Below are positions 8,060-16,599 of a DNA stretch of 41,054 bases, piece by piece; positions within the stretch are counted from its first letter, which is position 1, and each line of letters begins with the position of its first letter. The notes below the pieces were generated by a model, which saw only the letters and a program-made list of their open reading frames with translations, had not been told where the DNA came from and ran no database searches. The position numbers and the translations under genes are program-made. Source of the DNA: an uncultured Ectothiorhodospiraceae bacterium (lineage in GTDB: Bacteria > Pseudomonadota > Gammaproteobacteria > Nitrococcales > Nitrococcaceae); NCBI GenBank assembly GCA_913055565.1, contig CAJXKP010000023.1, forward strand, positions 1 to 41,054, written 5' to 3'.

Positions 8060-8866
8060 TCAGCTCCCGAAAAGTCGCCCTAGCAGTCCCTTTTTCTCAT
8101 CGAGGAAACGATGCGCGCGTTCCTCGCCGAGATAGCGGGCCACCGCATCGTTATAGGCCTGGCCGGCGTCGGTGTCCGATTCAAGCACAACCGGCACACC
8201 CGCATTGGAGGCGTTGAGCACGGCCTCCGATTCGGGGATCACACCGAGCAACGGGATCGACAGGATCTCGTGGACATCCTCGTGACTGAGCATCTCGCCC
8301 TTATCGACGCGCGCCGGCGAATAACGCGTCAGCAGCAGGTACTCCGTCACCGGCTCGCGCCCTTCCTCCGCTCGCTTGGTCTTGCTCGCCAGCAAGCCCA
8401 GCACGCGATCCGAGTCACGCACCGACGAGACCTCGGGGTTGGTCACGACCACCGCGTCGTCGGCGTGATACATCGCCAAGGCCGCCCCACGCTCGATGCC
8501 CGCTGGCGAATCGCAGACGATGTAGTCGAAGCGCTCACGCAACGCATCGAGCACATCGGCCACGCCGGCCTCGCTGAGCGCGTCCTTGTCACGCGTCTGC
8601 GACGCGGGCAGGACATGCAGACCCTCCACGCGTTTGTCCTTGACCAGCGCCTGATTCAGATTGGCGTCGCCGTTGATGACGTTAATAAAGTCATAGACCA
8701 CACGACGCTCGCAGCCCATGACCAGGTCCAGGTTCCGCAGGCCAACGTCGAAATCGACAACGGCCGTGCTGTAGCCGGCGCGCGCCAGGCCCGCGCCCAG
8801 GGCGGCGCTGGTCGTCGTCTTGCCGACGCCTCCCTTACCCGACGTTACGACGATAATTCTCGCCAC
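8060..8866 (-). CDS. minD: Septum site-determining ATPase MinD
   Basis: The 268-residue deviant-Walker-A ATPase has GKGGVGKTT at residues 10-18 with signature K11, DFDVGLRNLDL as the switch I region, and DSPAGIERGA as the switch II / Walker B region. A C-terminal amphipathic helix (EKKGLLGRLFGS) targets the membrane. ATP-bound MinD dimers recruit MinC to block FtsZ away from midcell and are released by MinE. A GTG start is supported by AGGAGGT four bases upstream. It is the middle gene of minCDE, 31 bases after minC. Confidence 0.97.
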   Translation of the reverse strand: MARIIVVTSGKGGVGKTTTSAALGAGLARAGYSTAVVDFDVGLRNLDLVMGCERRVVYDFINVINGDANLNQALVKDKRVEGLHVLPASQTRDKDALSEAGVADVLDALRERFDYIVCDSPAGIERGAALAMYHADDAVVVTNPEVSSVRDSDRVLGLLASKTKRAEEGREPVTEYLLLTRYSPARVDKGEMLSHEDVHEILSIPLLGVIPESEAVLNASNAGVPVVLESDTDAGQAYNDAVARYLGEERAHRFLDEKKGLLGRLFGS

Positions 8867-8897
8867 CGCTACCTCCTATTGCGTAGGCATGCCCGGC

Positions 8898-9626
8898 TCA
8901 ACCGGATCCGGGCATCGTTTCGATCGTCAGGTCCTCATCACGCAAGCCGATTCGGACCTCAGCGCCCCGGTCGGCCTCGATGAATTGGTCACTGACCTGA
9001 TAATGGCCCGCTACCGCGACGAGCTCCGCGTTGAACCGGCGGCAGAATATGCAGGCATGACGATCCCCCCGGACACCCGCCATAGCGCGGCCGTTAAGGG
9101 CACCGTAGACGTGGATATGCCCGTCCGCCATGACCTCGGCGCCGGGGCTGACCGTCGCCGTGACGACCAGATCACCACCGCGGGCGTAGACCTGCTGGCC
9201 CGAGCGTACCGGCTGCTGGACGACCCGCGCCGACACCGCCGAGCCGGCATCGCTGGCCGGCGCCTCACTGGCAGCGCCAACGCGGGCGGATCCCGTATCC
9301 GCGGCGCCGGCAACGACCCCAAGTCCCAGGCGTTCGGCGAGGGCATCGGCGCCATTGCCGGTCAGAGCGACAGGAACCACGCGCCGGCCGCGAAGACCAT
9401 CCATGAGCTCCTGCAGATCGGCCTCTTCCGGCCAGGCATCCAGCGCCGAGGCATCCAGGAGCACGGGCATACCGACGAACATGGCGGGCGCATCGGCCAT
9501 GCGCTCGTCCAACAACGCCAGCACCCGTTGCGGGTCCGCGTCCAGGAGGCGTAGCACGGTCAGCGTGCTCATTCGCCCCTTGAGCTCCAGTGCCGGCCCC
9601 GGCTCGGTCTCGCCGCTTAGTGCCAT
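8898..9626 (-). CDS. minC: Septum site-determining protein MinC
   Basis: The 242-residue inhibitor of FtsZ assembly has an N-terminal domain (ELKGRMSTLTVLRLLD onward, about 1-110), an Ala/Ser-rich linker at about 110-140, and a C-terminal right-handed beta-helix domain. The latter contains GQQVYARGGDLVV, ADGHIHVYGALNGRA and AGVRGDRHACIFCRRFNAELVAVAG, which bind MinD. The ATG at 9626 has GGAGG four bases upstream. It heads the minCDE operon; a candidate promoter is at 9689-9717. Confidence 0.95.
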   Translation of the reverse strand: MALSGETEPGPALELKGRMSTLTVLRLLDADPQRVLALLDERMADAPAMFVGMPVLLDASALDAWPEEADLQELMDGLRGRRVVPVALTGNGADALAERLGLGVVAGAADTGSARVGAASEAPASDAGSAVSARVVQQPVRSGQQVYARGGDLVVTATVSPGAEVMADGHIHVYGALNGRAMAGVRGDRHACIFCRRFNAELVAVAGHYQVSDQFIEADRGAEVRIGLRDEDLTIETMPGSG

Positions 9627-9688
9627 TGATCCTCCGCCGGCGTGAAGGCAGTGCTGCTCGGCGCCAGCCCAGCACGCCGCTGCTGGCG

Positions 9689-9717
9689 CTTATAGACGCT
9701 CGCCAACCAGCATGCAA
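9689..9717 (-). promoter_or_regulatory. Candidate promoter of minCDE
   Basis: On the minus strand, TTGCAT (9712-9717) and TATAAG (9689-9694) are 17 bases apart. The -10 matches five of six consensus bases; the -35 matches only the TTG. The predicted start near 9682 leaves a leader of about 55 bases. It lies in the 101-base gap between htpG and minC, which would allow minCDE to be transcribed independently of htpG. Confidence 0.42.
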
Positions 9718-9727
9718 GCGCCACGGA

Positions 9728-11674
9728 TCAGGCCGCGCCCTGCGTGCGGCTAACCAGGAGGTCATTGAGGCGGCGCACGAATGAGGACGGATCCTCTAAT
9801 TGACCGCCGTCGGTAAGCACGGCCTGGTCCATTAGCAGGGCGGCCCAGTCCTCGAAGCGCCCGTCATCCTCGCCCTCGTTGAGCTGCTTGATAACGGCGT
9901 GATCCGCATTGATCTCCAGGGCCGGCGCGCTCTGCGGCAGATCATGGCCAGCGGCCTTGAGCATGCGGCGCATGTGCATGCCGAACTCGTAATCCGCAAC
10001 CACCAGACAGGCCGGCGATTCGGTCAGCCGATGGCTGACCCGAACATCGGAGACGCGCTCACCCAGTGCCTCCTTGAGCCGCTCGGTCAGGCCCTGCAGG
10101 GCCTCCTCCTGCTCCTTCTGCGCCTCGCGCTCGGACTCGTCCTCGATCTCGTCGAGGTCCAATTCCCCCTTGGCGATGGATTGCAGGGGATACTCGTTGT
10201 ACTCGGTGAGATGGGCGACCAGCCACTCGTCGATGGCCTCCCCGAGTAGCAGGACCTCGATGCCCTTCTTGCGGAACAACTCCAGATGTGGGCTGTTCTT
10301 GGCCGCCTGCAGCGTATCCCCGGTGACGTAGTAGATGCGTTTCTGGCCCTCGCGCATGCGGCTGATGTAGTCGTCCAGCGAGGCCACCGCGCCACCGTCG
10401 GGATTATTGGTGGAGTGGAAGCGCAGCAGGCTGCCGATACGCTCCTTGTTGGAGGGGTCCTCGACGGGCCCCTCCTTGAGGACGCTACCGAACTGGTTCC
10501 AGAACTGGTCGTAGTCCTCAGGGCGATCCCTGGCGAGCCGCTCCAGCGTATCCAGAACGCGCTTGACGTTGGCACCGCGGATACGGTCGATGAGCTTGTT
10601 GTGCTGCAGCAGCTCCCGCGAGATGTTGAGCGGCAGATCGTCGGAGTCCACAACGCCGCGCACGAACCGCAGCCAGCGCGGCAGCAGGTTCTCGGTATCG
10701 TCCATGATGAACACACGGCGCACGTAGAGCTTGACGCCGTGCGCCTGCTCCCGGTCGAAAAGATCGAACGGTTGCCGCGTGGGGATGAACAGCAGCGAGG
10801 TATAAGACTGATTGCCCTCGACCTTGTTGTGGACCCAGGTCAGCGGCTCGTCGAAGTCGTGAGCGATGTGCTTGTAGAACGCCCGGTATTCGTCCTCGCC
10901 GATCTCGTTCTTGGGCCGCAACCACAGCGCCGAGGCAGAATTAACCGTCTCCTCGGTTGCCTCGTCGGCGTTCGATTCCGCCTGGTCGTCTGATTCCGAC
11001 TCATCGTCACCATTGCCAGCCTCGCTGGGCTTCGGCATCAGGATGGGCGTGGCGATGTGATCGGAGTAGCGCTGGATGATCTCGCGCAGCCGCGCCTCAT
11101 CCAGGAATTCCTGTTGGTCATCACGGACGTGGAGGACGACCGAGGTGCCGCGCTGCGCGCACCGGCAACTGGCGATCTGATACTCGCCGTTACCGTCCGA
11201 GGCCCAGTAGACGCCGTTATCGGGCGCATCACCGGCACGGCGGGTGTAGACCTCGACGCGATCCGCGACGATAAAGGCGGAATAGAAGCCGACACCGAAT
11301 TGCCCGATGAGCTTGGCGTCCTCTTGCTGATCGCCGGTCAGGGCGTCGAGGAAGCGCTGGGTACCGGAGCGCGCGATCGTGCCCAGATTCTCGACGACGT
11401 CGTCGCGCGTCATGCCAACGCCGTTGTCGCGAACGGTGATGGTGCCGGCGTCATGGTCAACCCCGACGCGGATGGCCAGCTCCGGATCATCCTCAAACAG
11501 GGACTCATCCTGAATGGCCTCGAAGCGGAGCTTGTCCGTGGCGTCCGAGGCATTGGAGATGAGCTCGCGCAGGAAGATCTCGCTGCTGGAATACAGCGAG
11601 TAGACCATGAGGTTTAGCAGCTGCTGCACCTCGGTCTCAAAAGCGCGGGTTTCGGTTTCCGGTTGTGCCGCCAT
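9728..11674 (-). CDS. htpG: Molecular chaperone HtpG (bacterial Hsp90)
   Basis: The 648-residue protein begins MAAQPETETRAFETEVQQLL. It has the GHKL ATPase motifs: LRELISNASDATDKLR, DNGVGM and the lid/phosphate loop GQFGVGFYSAF. The middle domain contains ALWLRPKNEIGEDEYRAFYKHI and the catalytic-loop region NISRELLQHN. A C-terminal dimerisation domain follows. It remodels client proteins in the cytosol. E. coli HtpG has 624 residues; the extra length is mainly an Asp/Glu/Ser/Asn-rich linker at about 216-247, where E. coli has only a short linker. The frame runs open to 11881, but the ATG at 11674 matches the family start and has GAGG close upstream. A sigma32-type promoter lies at 11749-11777. 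Confidence 0.97.
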   Translation of the reverse strand: MAAQPETETRAFETEVQQLLNLMVYSLYSSSEIFLRELISNASDATDKLRFEAIQDESLFEDDPELAIRVGVDHDAGTITVRDNGVGMTRDDVVENLGTIARSGTQRFLDALTGDQQEDAKLIGQFGVGFYSAFIVADRVEVYTRRAGDAPDNGVYWASDGNGEYQIASCRCAQRGTSVVLHVRDDQQEFLDEARLREIIQRYSDHIATPILMPKPSEAGNGDDESESDDQAESNADEATEETVNSASALWLRPKNEIGEDEYRAFYKHIAHDFDEPLTWVHNKVEGNQSYTSLLFIPTRQPFDLFDREQAHGVKLYVRRVFIMDDTENLLPRWLRFVRGVVDSDDLPLNISRELLQHNKLIDRIRGANVKRVLDTLERLARDRPEDYDQFWNQFGSVLKEGPVEDPSNKERIGSLLRFHSTNNPDGGAVASLDDYISRMREGQKRIYYVTGDTLQAAKNSPHLELFRKKGIEVLLLGEAIDEWLVAHLTEYNEYPLQSIAKGELDLDEIEDESEREAQKEQEEALQGLTERLKEALGERVSDVRVSHRLTESPACLVVADYEFGMHMRRMLKAAGHDLPQSAPALEINADHAVIKQLNEGEDDGRFEDWAALLMDQAVLTDGGQLEDPSSFVRRLNDLLVSRTQGAA

Positions 11675-11748
11675 GATCCTCGTCATCCCCTTTCTGGTTG
11701 ATGCAATATAGTCGATTCGGGCGAGCGCTGTCGCCGCACAGGCGCCCG

Positions 11749-11777
11749 ATGTGGGGATGCACGAGCTGCTTTTCAAG
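11749..11777 (-). promoter_or_regulatory. Sigma32 (heat-shock) promoter of htpG
   Basis: On the minus strand, CTTGAAA (11771-11777) is followed after 14 bases by CCCCACAT (11749-11756). The RpoH consensus is CTTGAAA, 11-16 bases, CCCCATNT, so the -35 is exact and the -10 misses one fixed base. Predicted transcription starts near 11742, about 68 bases before the htpG ATG. HtpG is a standard member of the RpoH regulon, which supports the call. Confidence 0.8.
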
Positions 11778-11836
11778 CCACTGGGCATCACGGCCCCGCC
11801 GCCTAGCGGTCGGCGGCTCGGAACCGGTCGATCGAA

Positions 11837-12025
11837 GGACGCCGAATAATCCTCGTGAGCCTCGGCGCGCCACGCCAGCATGATGGCGCAGCGTTCTGGG
11901 CCGCTGGGCGCCTACACCCTCGGCGCCCCAAAAGCCTAACTATGGTGCCAATCCAGCGCGGCACGCTCCGCGTTGCACGCGAGCCAGCTTAGTGCCCAGA
12001 GGCTCGCGCGGGTTGTTCAGCGTCT
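11837..12025. repeat. 189-bp region bounded by 27-bp imperfect inverted repeats
   Basis: The left arm is 11837-11863 and the right arm 11999-12025. Read in opposite orientations they agree at 21 of 27 positions, sharing GAGGCTC at the inner end. Near the centre is a smaller hairpin, GGGCGCC (11906-11912) with GGCGCCC (11922-11928). The right arm ends three bases before the end of the ilvB-like gene; the left arm is just upstream of the htpG heat-shock promoter. I see no target-site duplication and no protein. It could be a MITE-like remnant or a bidirectional transcript-end structure. No gene is visible in 11882-12027. Confidence 0.5.
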
Positions 12026-12027
12026 CC

Positions 12028-13896
12028 CTAGAGCATCTCCGAGGAGTCGATATCGGTACTAGCCGCCTGGTCGGGATCACGGCCCTTGATGTGGTCGCCC
12101 GTGACCATCTCCTTATAGCCCTTGCCCGGCCCGACCATCGGGTAGACGCCCGCATCGGGATCGACCATGACCTCCAGAAACGCCGGCCCGTCGTAATTCA
12201 CGAACGCCGCGAGCGTCTCACTCAACGACTCGTTATCATTAACGCGTTCGGCGAAGCCGAAGCCGTCAGCCTCCGCCGCCTTAACGAAGTCCTTACGATG
12301 CAGCGACTTATCGCTACCGGAGAAGCGATCATTGAAGTAGAGCTTCTGCCACTGGCGCACCATGCCGTCGCCGCTGTTATTCAGCAGCAGGATCTTCACT
12401 GGCAGGTCATAGGTCGTAACGGTCTCCATCTCGCCCAGATTCATGCGGATACTGCCGTCGCCATCAACATCGATGACCAGCTTGTCGGGGTTGGCGAACT
12501 GGGCACCGATGGCGGCGGGCAGACCGAAGCCCATGGTACCCATGGAACCGGATGTCAGCCATTGCCGCGGGCGCCGGAAATCCATGAACTGGGCCGCCCA
12601 CATCTGGTGCTGGCCGACGCCGGTGCTAACGATGGCCTCGCCGCCGGTCAGCCGGTTCACCTCCTCCAGCACGCGCTGCGGCTGAATCAGTGGGCTCTCG
12701 CGCTCATAGTCCATGGGATGGCGCTCACGCAGCCGAGAGCAGTGCGTAACCCAGGGCATGAAGTCCTTATCGAAACCGGTCTGCCGGCCGTAATCCGTTA
12801 GCTCACGCAGCGTTGTGCCGGCCTGGCCGACGTGCGACCAATCCACGAGCTTGACCTTGCCGATCTCCGCGGCATCGACATCGATATGCGCAACGTGCTC
12901 GGCCTGCGGTGCGAACAGCTCGGCCTTGGCGGCGACCCGATCATCGAAGCGCGACCCGACCGCGATAATGAAATCGCAGTCCTCCACGGCGTAGTTGGCG
13001 TACGCCGTGCCGTGCATACCGAGCATGTGCAGTGACAGCTCGTCCGTCGTATCCATGGAGCCCAAGCCCATGACCGTCGACACCACCGGAATATTGAAGG
13101 CGCGGGCGAAGGCCCTGAGCTCATCGGCGGCACCCGAGTTGATCACGCCGCCGCCGACGTACAGCAGCGGGCGGTTGGCATTCCCCAGCATCTCGAAGAA
13201 TCGCCGCGCTTCATCATCCGAGAGGTTACTGCGGCGCAGGGATTCCATGCGCTGGCGATAGCCGCGGATACCCAGCAGCTCGTGGCCCTTGTACTCACCC
13301 ACCCAGGTCTGGACGTCCTTAGGCAGATCAACAACCACGGGGCCTGGGCGGCCCGAGCGAGCGACCTCAAAGGCCGTCCGGATCGTCTGCTCCAGCTTCT
13401 CGGGATCAGTCACCAAGAACACATGCTTCGCGCAGTTGCCCATGATGTTCACGATGGGCGCCTCCTGGAAGGCATCAGTGCCCATCGCACCACGCGCGAC
13501 CTGGCCCGTAATGGCCACCACCGGGATGGAGTCGGCCATGCTGTCCCGAATCGGGGTGACGGTATTGGTAGCCCCCGGTCCGGAGGTAACCATAAACACG
13601 CCGACGTCCCCGGAGCTGCGGGCATAGCCCGCCGCCATGAAGCCGGCGCCCTGCTCGTTTGCCGGCACCACCAACTTTATGGGGTCGATGCCATCGCTGG
13701 CACGATTGTCCTCGTTATAGCGGAAGATGGCGTCGTAGGTCGGCAGAATCGCCCCGCCGCTGTAGCCGAAGATCGTGTCCACGCCCTCGTCCGCGAGGAC
13801 CTGGAGGACCATATCCGCGCCGCTCATGCGCTCGCCAGCTCGTGGATGGGGGAGTCGCTGGTCGGCGGGTGCGATATTGACTGCTTTCTCTGCCAT
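12028..13896 (-). CDS. Acetolactate synthase large subunit-like ThDP enzyme
   Basis: The 622-residue thiamine-diphosphate enzyme has the acetohydroxyacid synthase pattern. The N-terminal PYR domain has GYSGGAILPTYDA and catalytic E81 in ANEQGAG. The central domain contains GSRFDDRV (about 315-321). The ThDP/Mg site is GDGS at 479-482 plus NN at 506-507, followed by GMVRQWQKLYF and the family ending YPMVGPGKGYKEM. The reaction would be condensation of two pyruvates, or pyruvate and 2-oxobutyrate, for branched-chain amino acids. No small subunit (ilvN/ilvH) or ilvC is adjacent, and both ends carry extra residues, so a divergent paralogue is possible. The start is uncertain: ATG 13896 suits the candidate promoter; ATG 13827 and 13956 are alternatives. 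Confidence 0.82.
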   Translation of the reverse strand: MAEKAVNIAPADQRLPHPRAGERMSGADMVLQVLADEGVDTIFGYSGGAILPTYDAIFRYNEDNRASDGIDPIKLVVPANEQGAGFMAAGYARSSGDVGVFMVTSGPGATNTVTPIRDSMADSIPVVAITGQVARGAMGTDAFQEAPIVNIMGNCAKHVFLVTDPEKLEQTIRTAFEVARSGRPGPVVVDLPKDVQTWVGEYKGHELLGIRGYRQRMESLRRSNLSDDEARRFFEMLGNANRPLLYVGGGVINSGAADELRAFARAFNIPVVSTVMGLGSMDTTDELSLHMLGMHGTAYANYAVEDCDFIIAVGSRFDDRVAAKAELFAPQAEHVAHIDVDAAEIGKVKLVDWSHVGQAGTTLRELTDYGRQTGFDKDFMPWVTHCSRLRERHPMDYERESPLIQPQRVLEEVNRLTGGEAIVSTGVGQHQMWAAQFMDFRRPRQWLTSGSMGTMGFGLPAAIGAQFANPDKLVIDVDGDGSIRMNLGEMETVTTYDLPVKILLLNNSGDGMVRQWQKLYFNDRFSGSDKSLHRKDFVKAAEADGFGFAERVNDNESLSETLAAFVNYDGPAFLEVMVDPDAGVYPMVGPGKGYKEMVTGDHIKGRDPDQAASTDIDSSEML

Positions 13897-13936
13897 GGTG
13901 CCGTCTGGTGCTTCGAAATGTGTCTTTGGCAGGTCG

Positions 13937-13966
13937 ATACTACTTGGCGGCGACATGTACTTACAA
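13937..13966 (-). promoter_or_regulatory. Candidate promoter of the acetolactate synthase gene
   Basis: On the minus strand, TTGTAA (13961-13966) and TAGTAT (13937-13942) are 18 bases apart, each matching four of six consensus bases. Just upstream, GCTGCGC at 13970-13976 pairs with GCGCAGC at 13981-13987, a perfect 7-bp palindrome adjoining the -35 that could be an operator. If used, this promoter excludes the upstream ATG at 13956 and supports the ATG at 13896. Confidence 0.38.
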
Positions 13967-14018
13967 GATGCTGCGCCGCCGCGCAGCAATTCTAATTATG
14001 TGATCCCCAGGATGGCGC

Positions 14019-14123
14019 GTGCTCGCGTCCCCTCCTGCCGAGGGACACCATAAACCTTCCCTGGAGGCTCGACTGCGGCCTTCGCTGGCCGCAGACGCCC
14101 TCGGCAGGAGGTGACGCGAGCAC
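14019..14123. repeat. 105-bp element with 26-bp inverted repeats and an inner hairpin
   Basis: Arms 14019-14044 and 14098-14123 are reverse complements at 25 of 26 positions. Nested inside is a perfect 8-bp hairpin, CTGCGGCC (14073-14080) and GGCCGCAG (14087-14094) with loop TTCGCT. The element lies between the msrB stop and the promoter region of the acetolactate synthase gene, both on the minus strand. It encodes nothing I recognise and has no T-run, so it is not a standard terminator. A non-autonomous mobile repeat, a structured RNA, or a recombination site are the alternatives. Confidence 0.7.
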
Positions 14124-14160
14124 CTCGAAGGCCAAAATGAGAATCGCTGACCGCCACGCG

Positions 14161-14556
14161 TTAGCGCGGCTCGAAATCCAGCGCGACCGAATTGATGCAA
14201 TAGCGCAGCCCCGTGGGCTCCGGGCCGTCCTCGAAGACATGCCCCAGATGGGCCGCGCAGCGACCGCAGTGGACCTCGGTGCGACGCATACCCATGCTGG
14301 CATCGGTCTCATTGGCTACATTCTCGGGATCGGCGGGCGTCCAGAAGCTGGGCCAGCCCGTTCCAGAGTCGAATTTGTGGCGGCTATCGAACAGCACATC
14401 ACCGCAGCATATGCACCGAAATACGCCGTCGTCCTTGAGGCTATTGTAGGTCCCTGAGAACGGTGGCTCCGTACCCTGCTGGCGCGTCACGCGATAGCTC
14501 TCGGGCGTGAGCTCCGCGCGCCAATCGGCGTCCGTCTTATCCTCGGGTCGTGTCAT
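14161..14556 (-). CDS. msrB: Peptide methionine-(R)-S-oxide reductase MsrB
   Basis: The 131-residue protein has the full MsrB domain. Zinc ligands are C48 and C51 (in RCICCGD) and C97 and C100 (in HCGRC). The substrate-site segment is SGTGWPSFW, and the catalytic cysteine is C120 in [10 protein letters not shown]. It reduces R-methionine sulfoxide in proteins, using thioredoxin. No obvious second resolving cysteine is seen outside the zinc and catalytic sites. The ATG at 14556 has GAGG five bases upstream; the open frame further right has no homology. It is divergent from serB. Confidence 0.95.
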   Translation of the reverse strand: MTRPEDKTDADWRAELTPESYRVTRQQGTEPPFSGTYNSLKDDGVFRCICCGDVLFDSRHKFDSGTGWPSFWTPADPENVANETDASMGMRRTEVHCGRCAAHLGHVFEDGPEPTGLRYCINSVALDFEPR

Positions 14557-14709
14557 GGATGCCTCGTGTGTCGCTAACGAACGGCGCTGACCGTTCAACC
14601 GGCCAGCCATGGATGCACCATCGCGATGCAGCATATACGCCGATGATGGCATACAATGCCTAGCTATCATCGCTCGGCCGGGCGACACACCATCAGCGCG
14701 GGAGTACCT

Positions 14710-15924
14710 ATGAGCGAAATCGTGCTCGTCAATCTCTCCGGCCAGGACCAGCCGGGCATCACCTCATCATTGATGTCCATCCTGGCGGAATACGACGTAC
14801 GGATCCTCGACATTGGCCAGGCGATGATCCATGACACCCTGGCCCTGGGCATCCTGTTGGAGCTACCCGACAAGACCCAGGATTCACCAGTCCTCAAAGA
14901 CCTGCTCTTCGAGGCGCATCAGCTCGACCTGCGCATCCAGTTCACACCTATCTCGCAGCCGGAGTACGAGCAATGGGTACGCAACGCCAACCAGCAGCGC
15001 TACGTCGTCACCTTAGTGGGGCGCAGCGTGACTGCGGACCAGATCGCGCGCATCGGTCGGGCCATTACCGATAATGACCTCAACATCGAGGATATCGTTC
15101 GGCTGTCGGGTCGCAGTCCGCTCCACGACGAGGACCCCAACAGCCGCGCCTGCATCGAGCTCACGCTCCGGGGCCGACCCCACAGCGTCGATAGCATGAA
15201 GGCCGACTTCCTGGACATCTCCGATGAGCTCGGCATCGACATCTCTTTCCAGGAGGACAACTTCTATCGGCGCAATCGGCGCCTGGTGGTGTTCGACATG
15301 GACTCCACACTGATCCAGCAGGAGGTCATTAATGAGCTCGCCGCCGAGGCGGGGGTACGCGAGAAGGTCACGGAGGTCACCGAGGCCGCCATGCGTGGCG
15401 AGATCGACTTCACCGAGAGCCTGCGCCAGCGCGTCGCGCTTTTGGAGGGGCTGCCCGAGTCCGTGCTCCAGCGCGTCGCCCACCGACTGACGCTCACCGA
15501 GGGCGCCGAGCGCCTCATCGCGACACTGCAGACACTCGGTTATCGCACGGGCGTGATCTCCGGCGGTTTCGGCTACTTCGGACGCTACCTGCAGGAGCAG
15601 CTCGGCCTGGATTACGTCCACGCCAACGAGCTCGAGATCGTGGACGGCGTCCTCACCGGACGCGTCAGCGGACCCGTGGTCGATGGCGAGCGTAAGGCGC
15701 AGTTGCTGCAGGACATAGCGGCACAGGAGGCCGTTGACCTGGCCCAGGTAATCGCCGTTGGCGACGGCGCCAACGATCTACCCATGCTGCGCCTGGCCGG
15801 CCTGGGCATCGCCTTCCATGCCAAGCCCCTGGTTCAGAAGAGCGCCCGTCAGGCGATCTCAACCATTGGCCTGGATGGCGTGCTCTACCTCATGGGCATG
15901 AAGGACTCGGAGAACCCGCACTAG
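14710..15924 (+). CDS. serB: Phosphoserine phosphatase with two N-terminal ACT domains
   Basis: The 404-residue protein has tandem ACT domains (about 1-85 and 97-180), then a HAD phosphatase. The nucleophile is D196 with D198 in [17 protein letters not shown], followed by the SGGFGYF Ser motif, a GERKAQLL lysine, and the [11 protein letters not shown] metal site. It catalyses the last step of serine synthesis, O-phosphoserine to serine. The two-ACT layout resembles the actinobacterial and pseudomonad SerB type and suggests allosteric control by amino acids; serine is the likely ligand by family knowledge. The ATG at 14710 has GGAG five bases upstream. An in-frame ATG at 14656 lacks a site. 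Confidence 0.95.
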   Translation: MSEIVLVNLSGQDQPGITSSLMSILAEYDVRILDIGQAMIHDTLALGILLELPDKTQDSPVLKDLLFEAHQLDLRIQFTPISQPEYEQWVRNANQQRYVVTLVGRSVTADQIARIGRAITDNDLNIEDIVRLSGRSPLHDEDPNSRACIELTLRGRPHSVDSMKADFLDISDELGIDISFQEDNFYRRNRRLVVFDMDSTLIQQEVINELAAEAGVREKVTEVTEAAMRGEIDFTESLRQRVALLEGLPESVLQRVAHRLTLTEGAERLIATLQTLGYRTGVISGGFGYFGRYLQEQLGLDYVHANELEIVDGVLTGRVSGPVVDGERKAQLLQDIAAQEAVDLAQVIAVGDGANDLPMLRLAGLGIAFHAKPLVQKSARQAISTIGLDGVLYLMGMKDSENPH

Positions 15925-16042
15925 GGCAACGCTGACTGACGTCGTGGGCCTGTGCCGCGAGGCGGATCGCGAACCGAGGCGCGCTACCATATGACCGCTA
16001 GCGCGGGCCCTCCGGCGCGGTCATCCCTATGAAGCGACGCCG

Positions 16043-16069
16043 ACGGCCCCGGGAACAAACCCGGGCCGT
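16043..16069. terminator. Strong GC hairpin downstream of serB (possible transcript end)
   Basis: ACGGCCCCGGG at 16043-16053 pairs with CCCGGGCCGT at 16060-16069 over loop AACAAA, with one bulged C. It lies about 120 bases after serB in the 268-base convergent gap with rplS. No T-run follows on either strand, so it could be a Rho-assisted 3' end, a transcript-stability element or a repeat. The rest of the gap shows no gene. Confidence 0.35.
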
Positions 16070-16139
16070 AGTACGGATTATCGACCGTGGCGGCCTACGG
16101 CGAGGCGCTTAGGCCGGCGCAGTTATTCCGCGGTCGCAC

Positions 16140-16160
16140 CCCCTGAGCACGTCTCAGGGG
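16140..16160. terminator. Perfect 8-bp hairpin downstream of rplS
   Basis: CCCCTGAG (16140-16147) and CTCAGGGG (16153-16160) flank the loop CACGT. On the minus strand the hairpin begins 33 bases after the end of rplS, a sensible place for the 3' end of the rpsP-rimM-trmD-rplS operon. No U-tract follows, so intrinsic termination is not assured. Confidence 0.42.
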
Positions 16161-16192
16161 AAGGTAGCCGGCCCGAGGCAGGTGAGGGTGGC

Positions 16193-16588
16193 TCAGCGGG
16201 CGGCCTTCGACTCGCCCTTCTTGCTGGCCTTGCTCTCCACCTTCTCCTTGATGCGCGCCGCCTTACCGGAACGCTCACGGAGGTAATAGAGCTTGGCACG
16301 CCGGACGTCACCGCGGCGCCGGACGCTAATGCTCTCGATCTGGGGGCTGTGGAGCTGGAACACGCGCTCCACACCCTGACCGTGTGAGACCTTGCGCACG
16401 GTGAACGAGGAGTTGATGCCACGACTCGACTTCGCGATCACTGTGCCCTCGAAGGGCTGCGTGCGCTCGCGATTGCCCTCGACCACCCAGACGTTCACCA
16501 ACACGGTGTCGCCCGGATTGAAGGCGTCTAGGCTGCGGCCGCTCTTGGCGACTTCCTCACGCTCGATCTCGTCGATGATATTGGTCAT
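16193..16588 (-). CDS. rplS: 50S ribosomal protein L19
   Basis: The 131-residue protein begins [29 protein letters not shown] and contains [53 protein letters not shown], all standard L19 features. L19 lies at the 30S-50S interface. E. coli L19 has 115 residues; the excess is a Lys/Ala/Ser/Glu-rich tail. It starts 11 bases after trmD and is the last gene of the operon. Confidence 0.97.
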   Translation of the reverse strand: MTNIIDEIEREEVAKSGRSLDAFNPGDTVLVNVWVVEGNRERTQPFEGTVIAKSSRGINSSFTVRKVSHGQGVERVFQLHSPQIESISVRRRGDVRRAKLYYLRERSGKAARIKEKVESKASKKGESKAAR

Positions 16589-16599
16589 GCCTCAATCCC

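Noticed and set aside
11675-11881. 69-residue N-terminal extension of HtpG in the open frame
   Set aside because: The family start is at MAAQPETETRAF, and the extension would cover the sigma32 promoter.
14073-14094. Inner hairpin as the msrB terminator
   Set aside because: No T-run follows on either strand, and the hairpin is nested in a larger inverted repeat.
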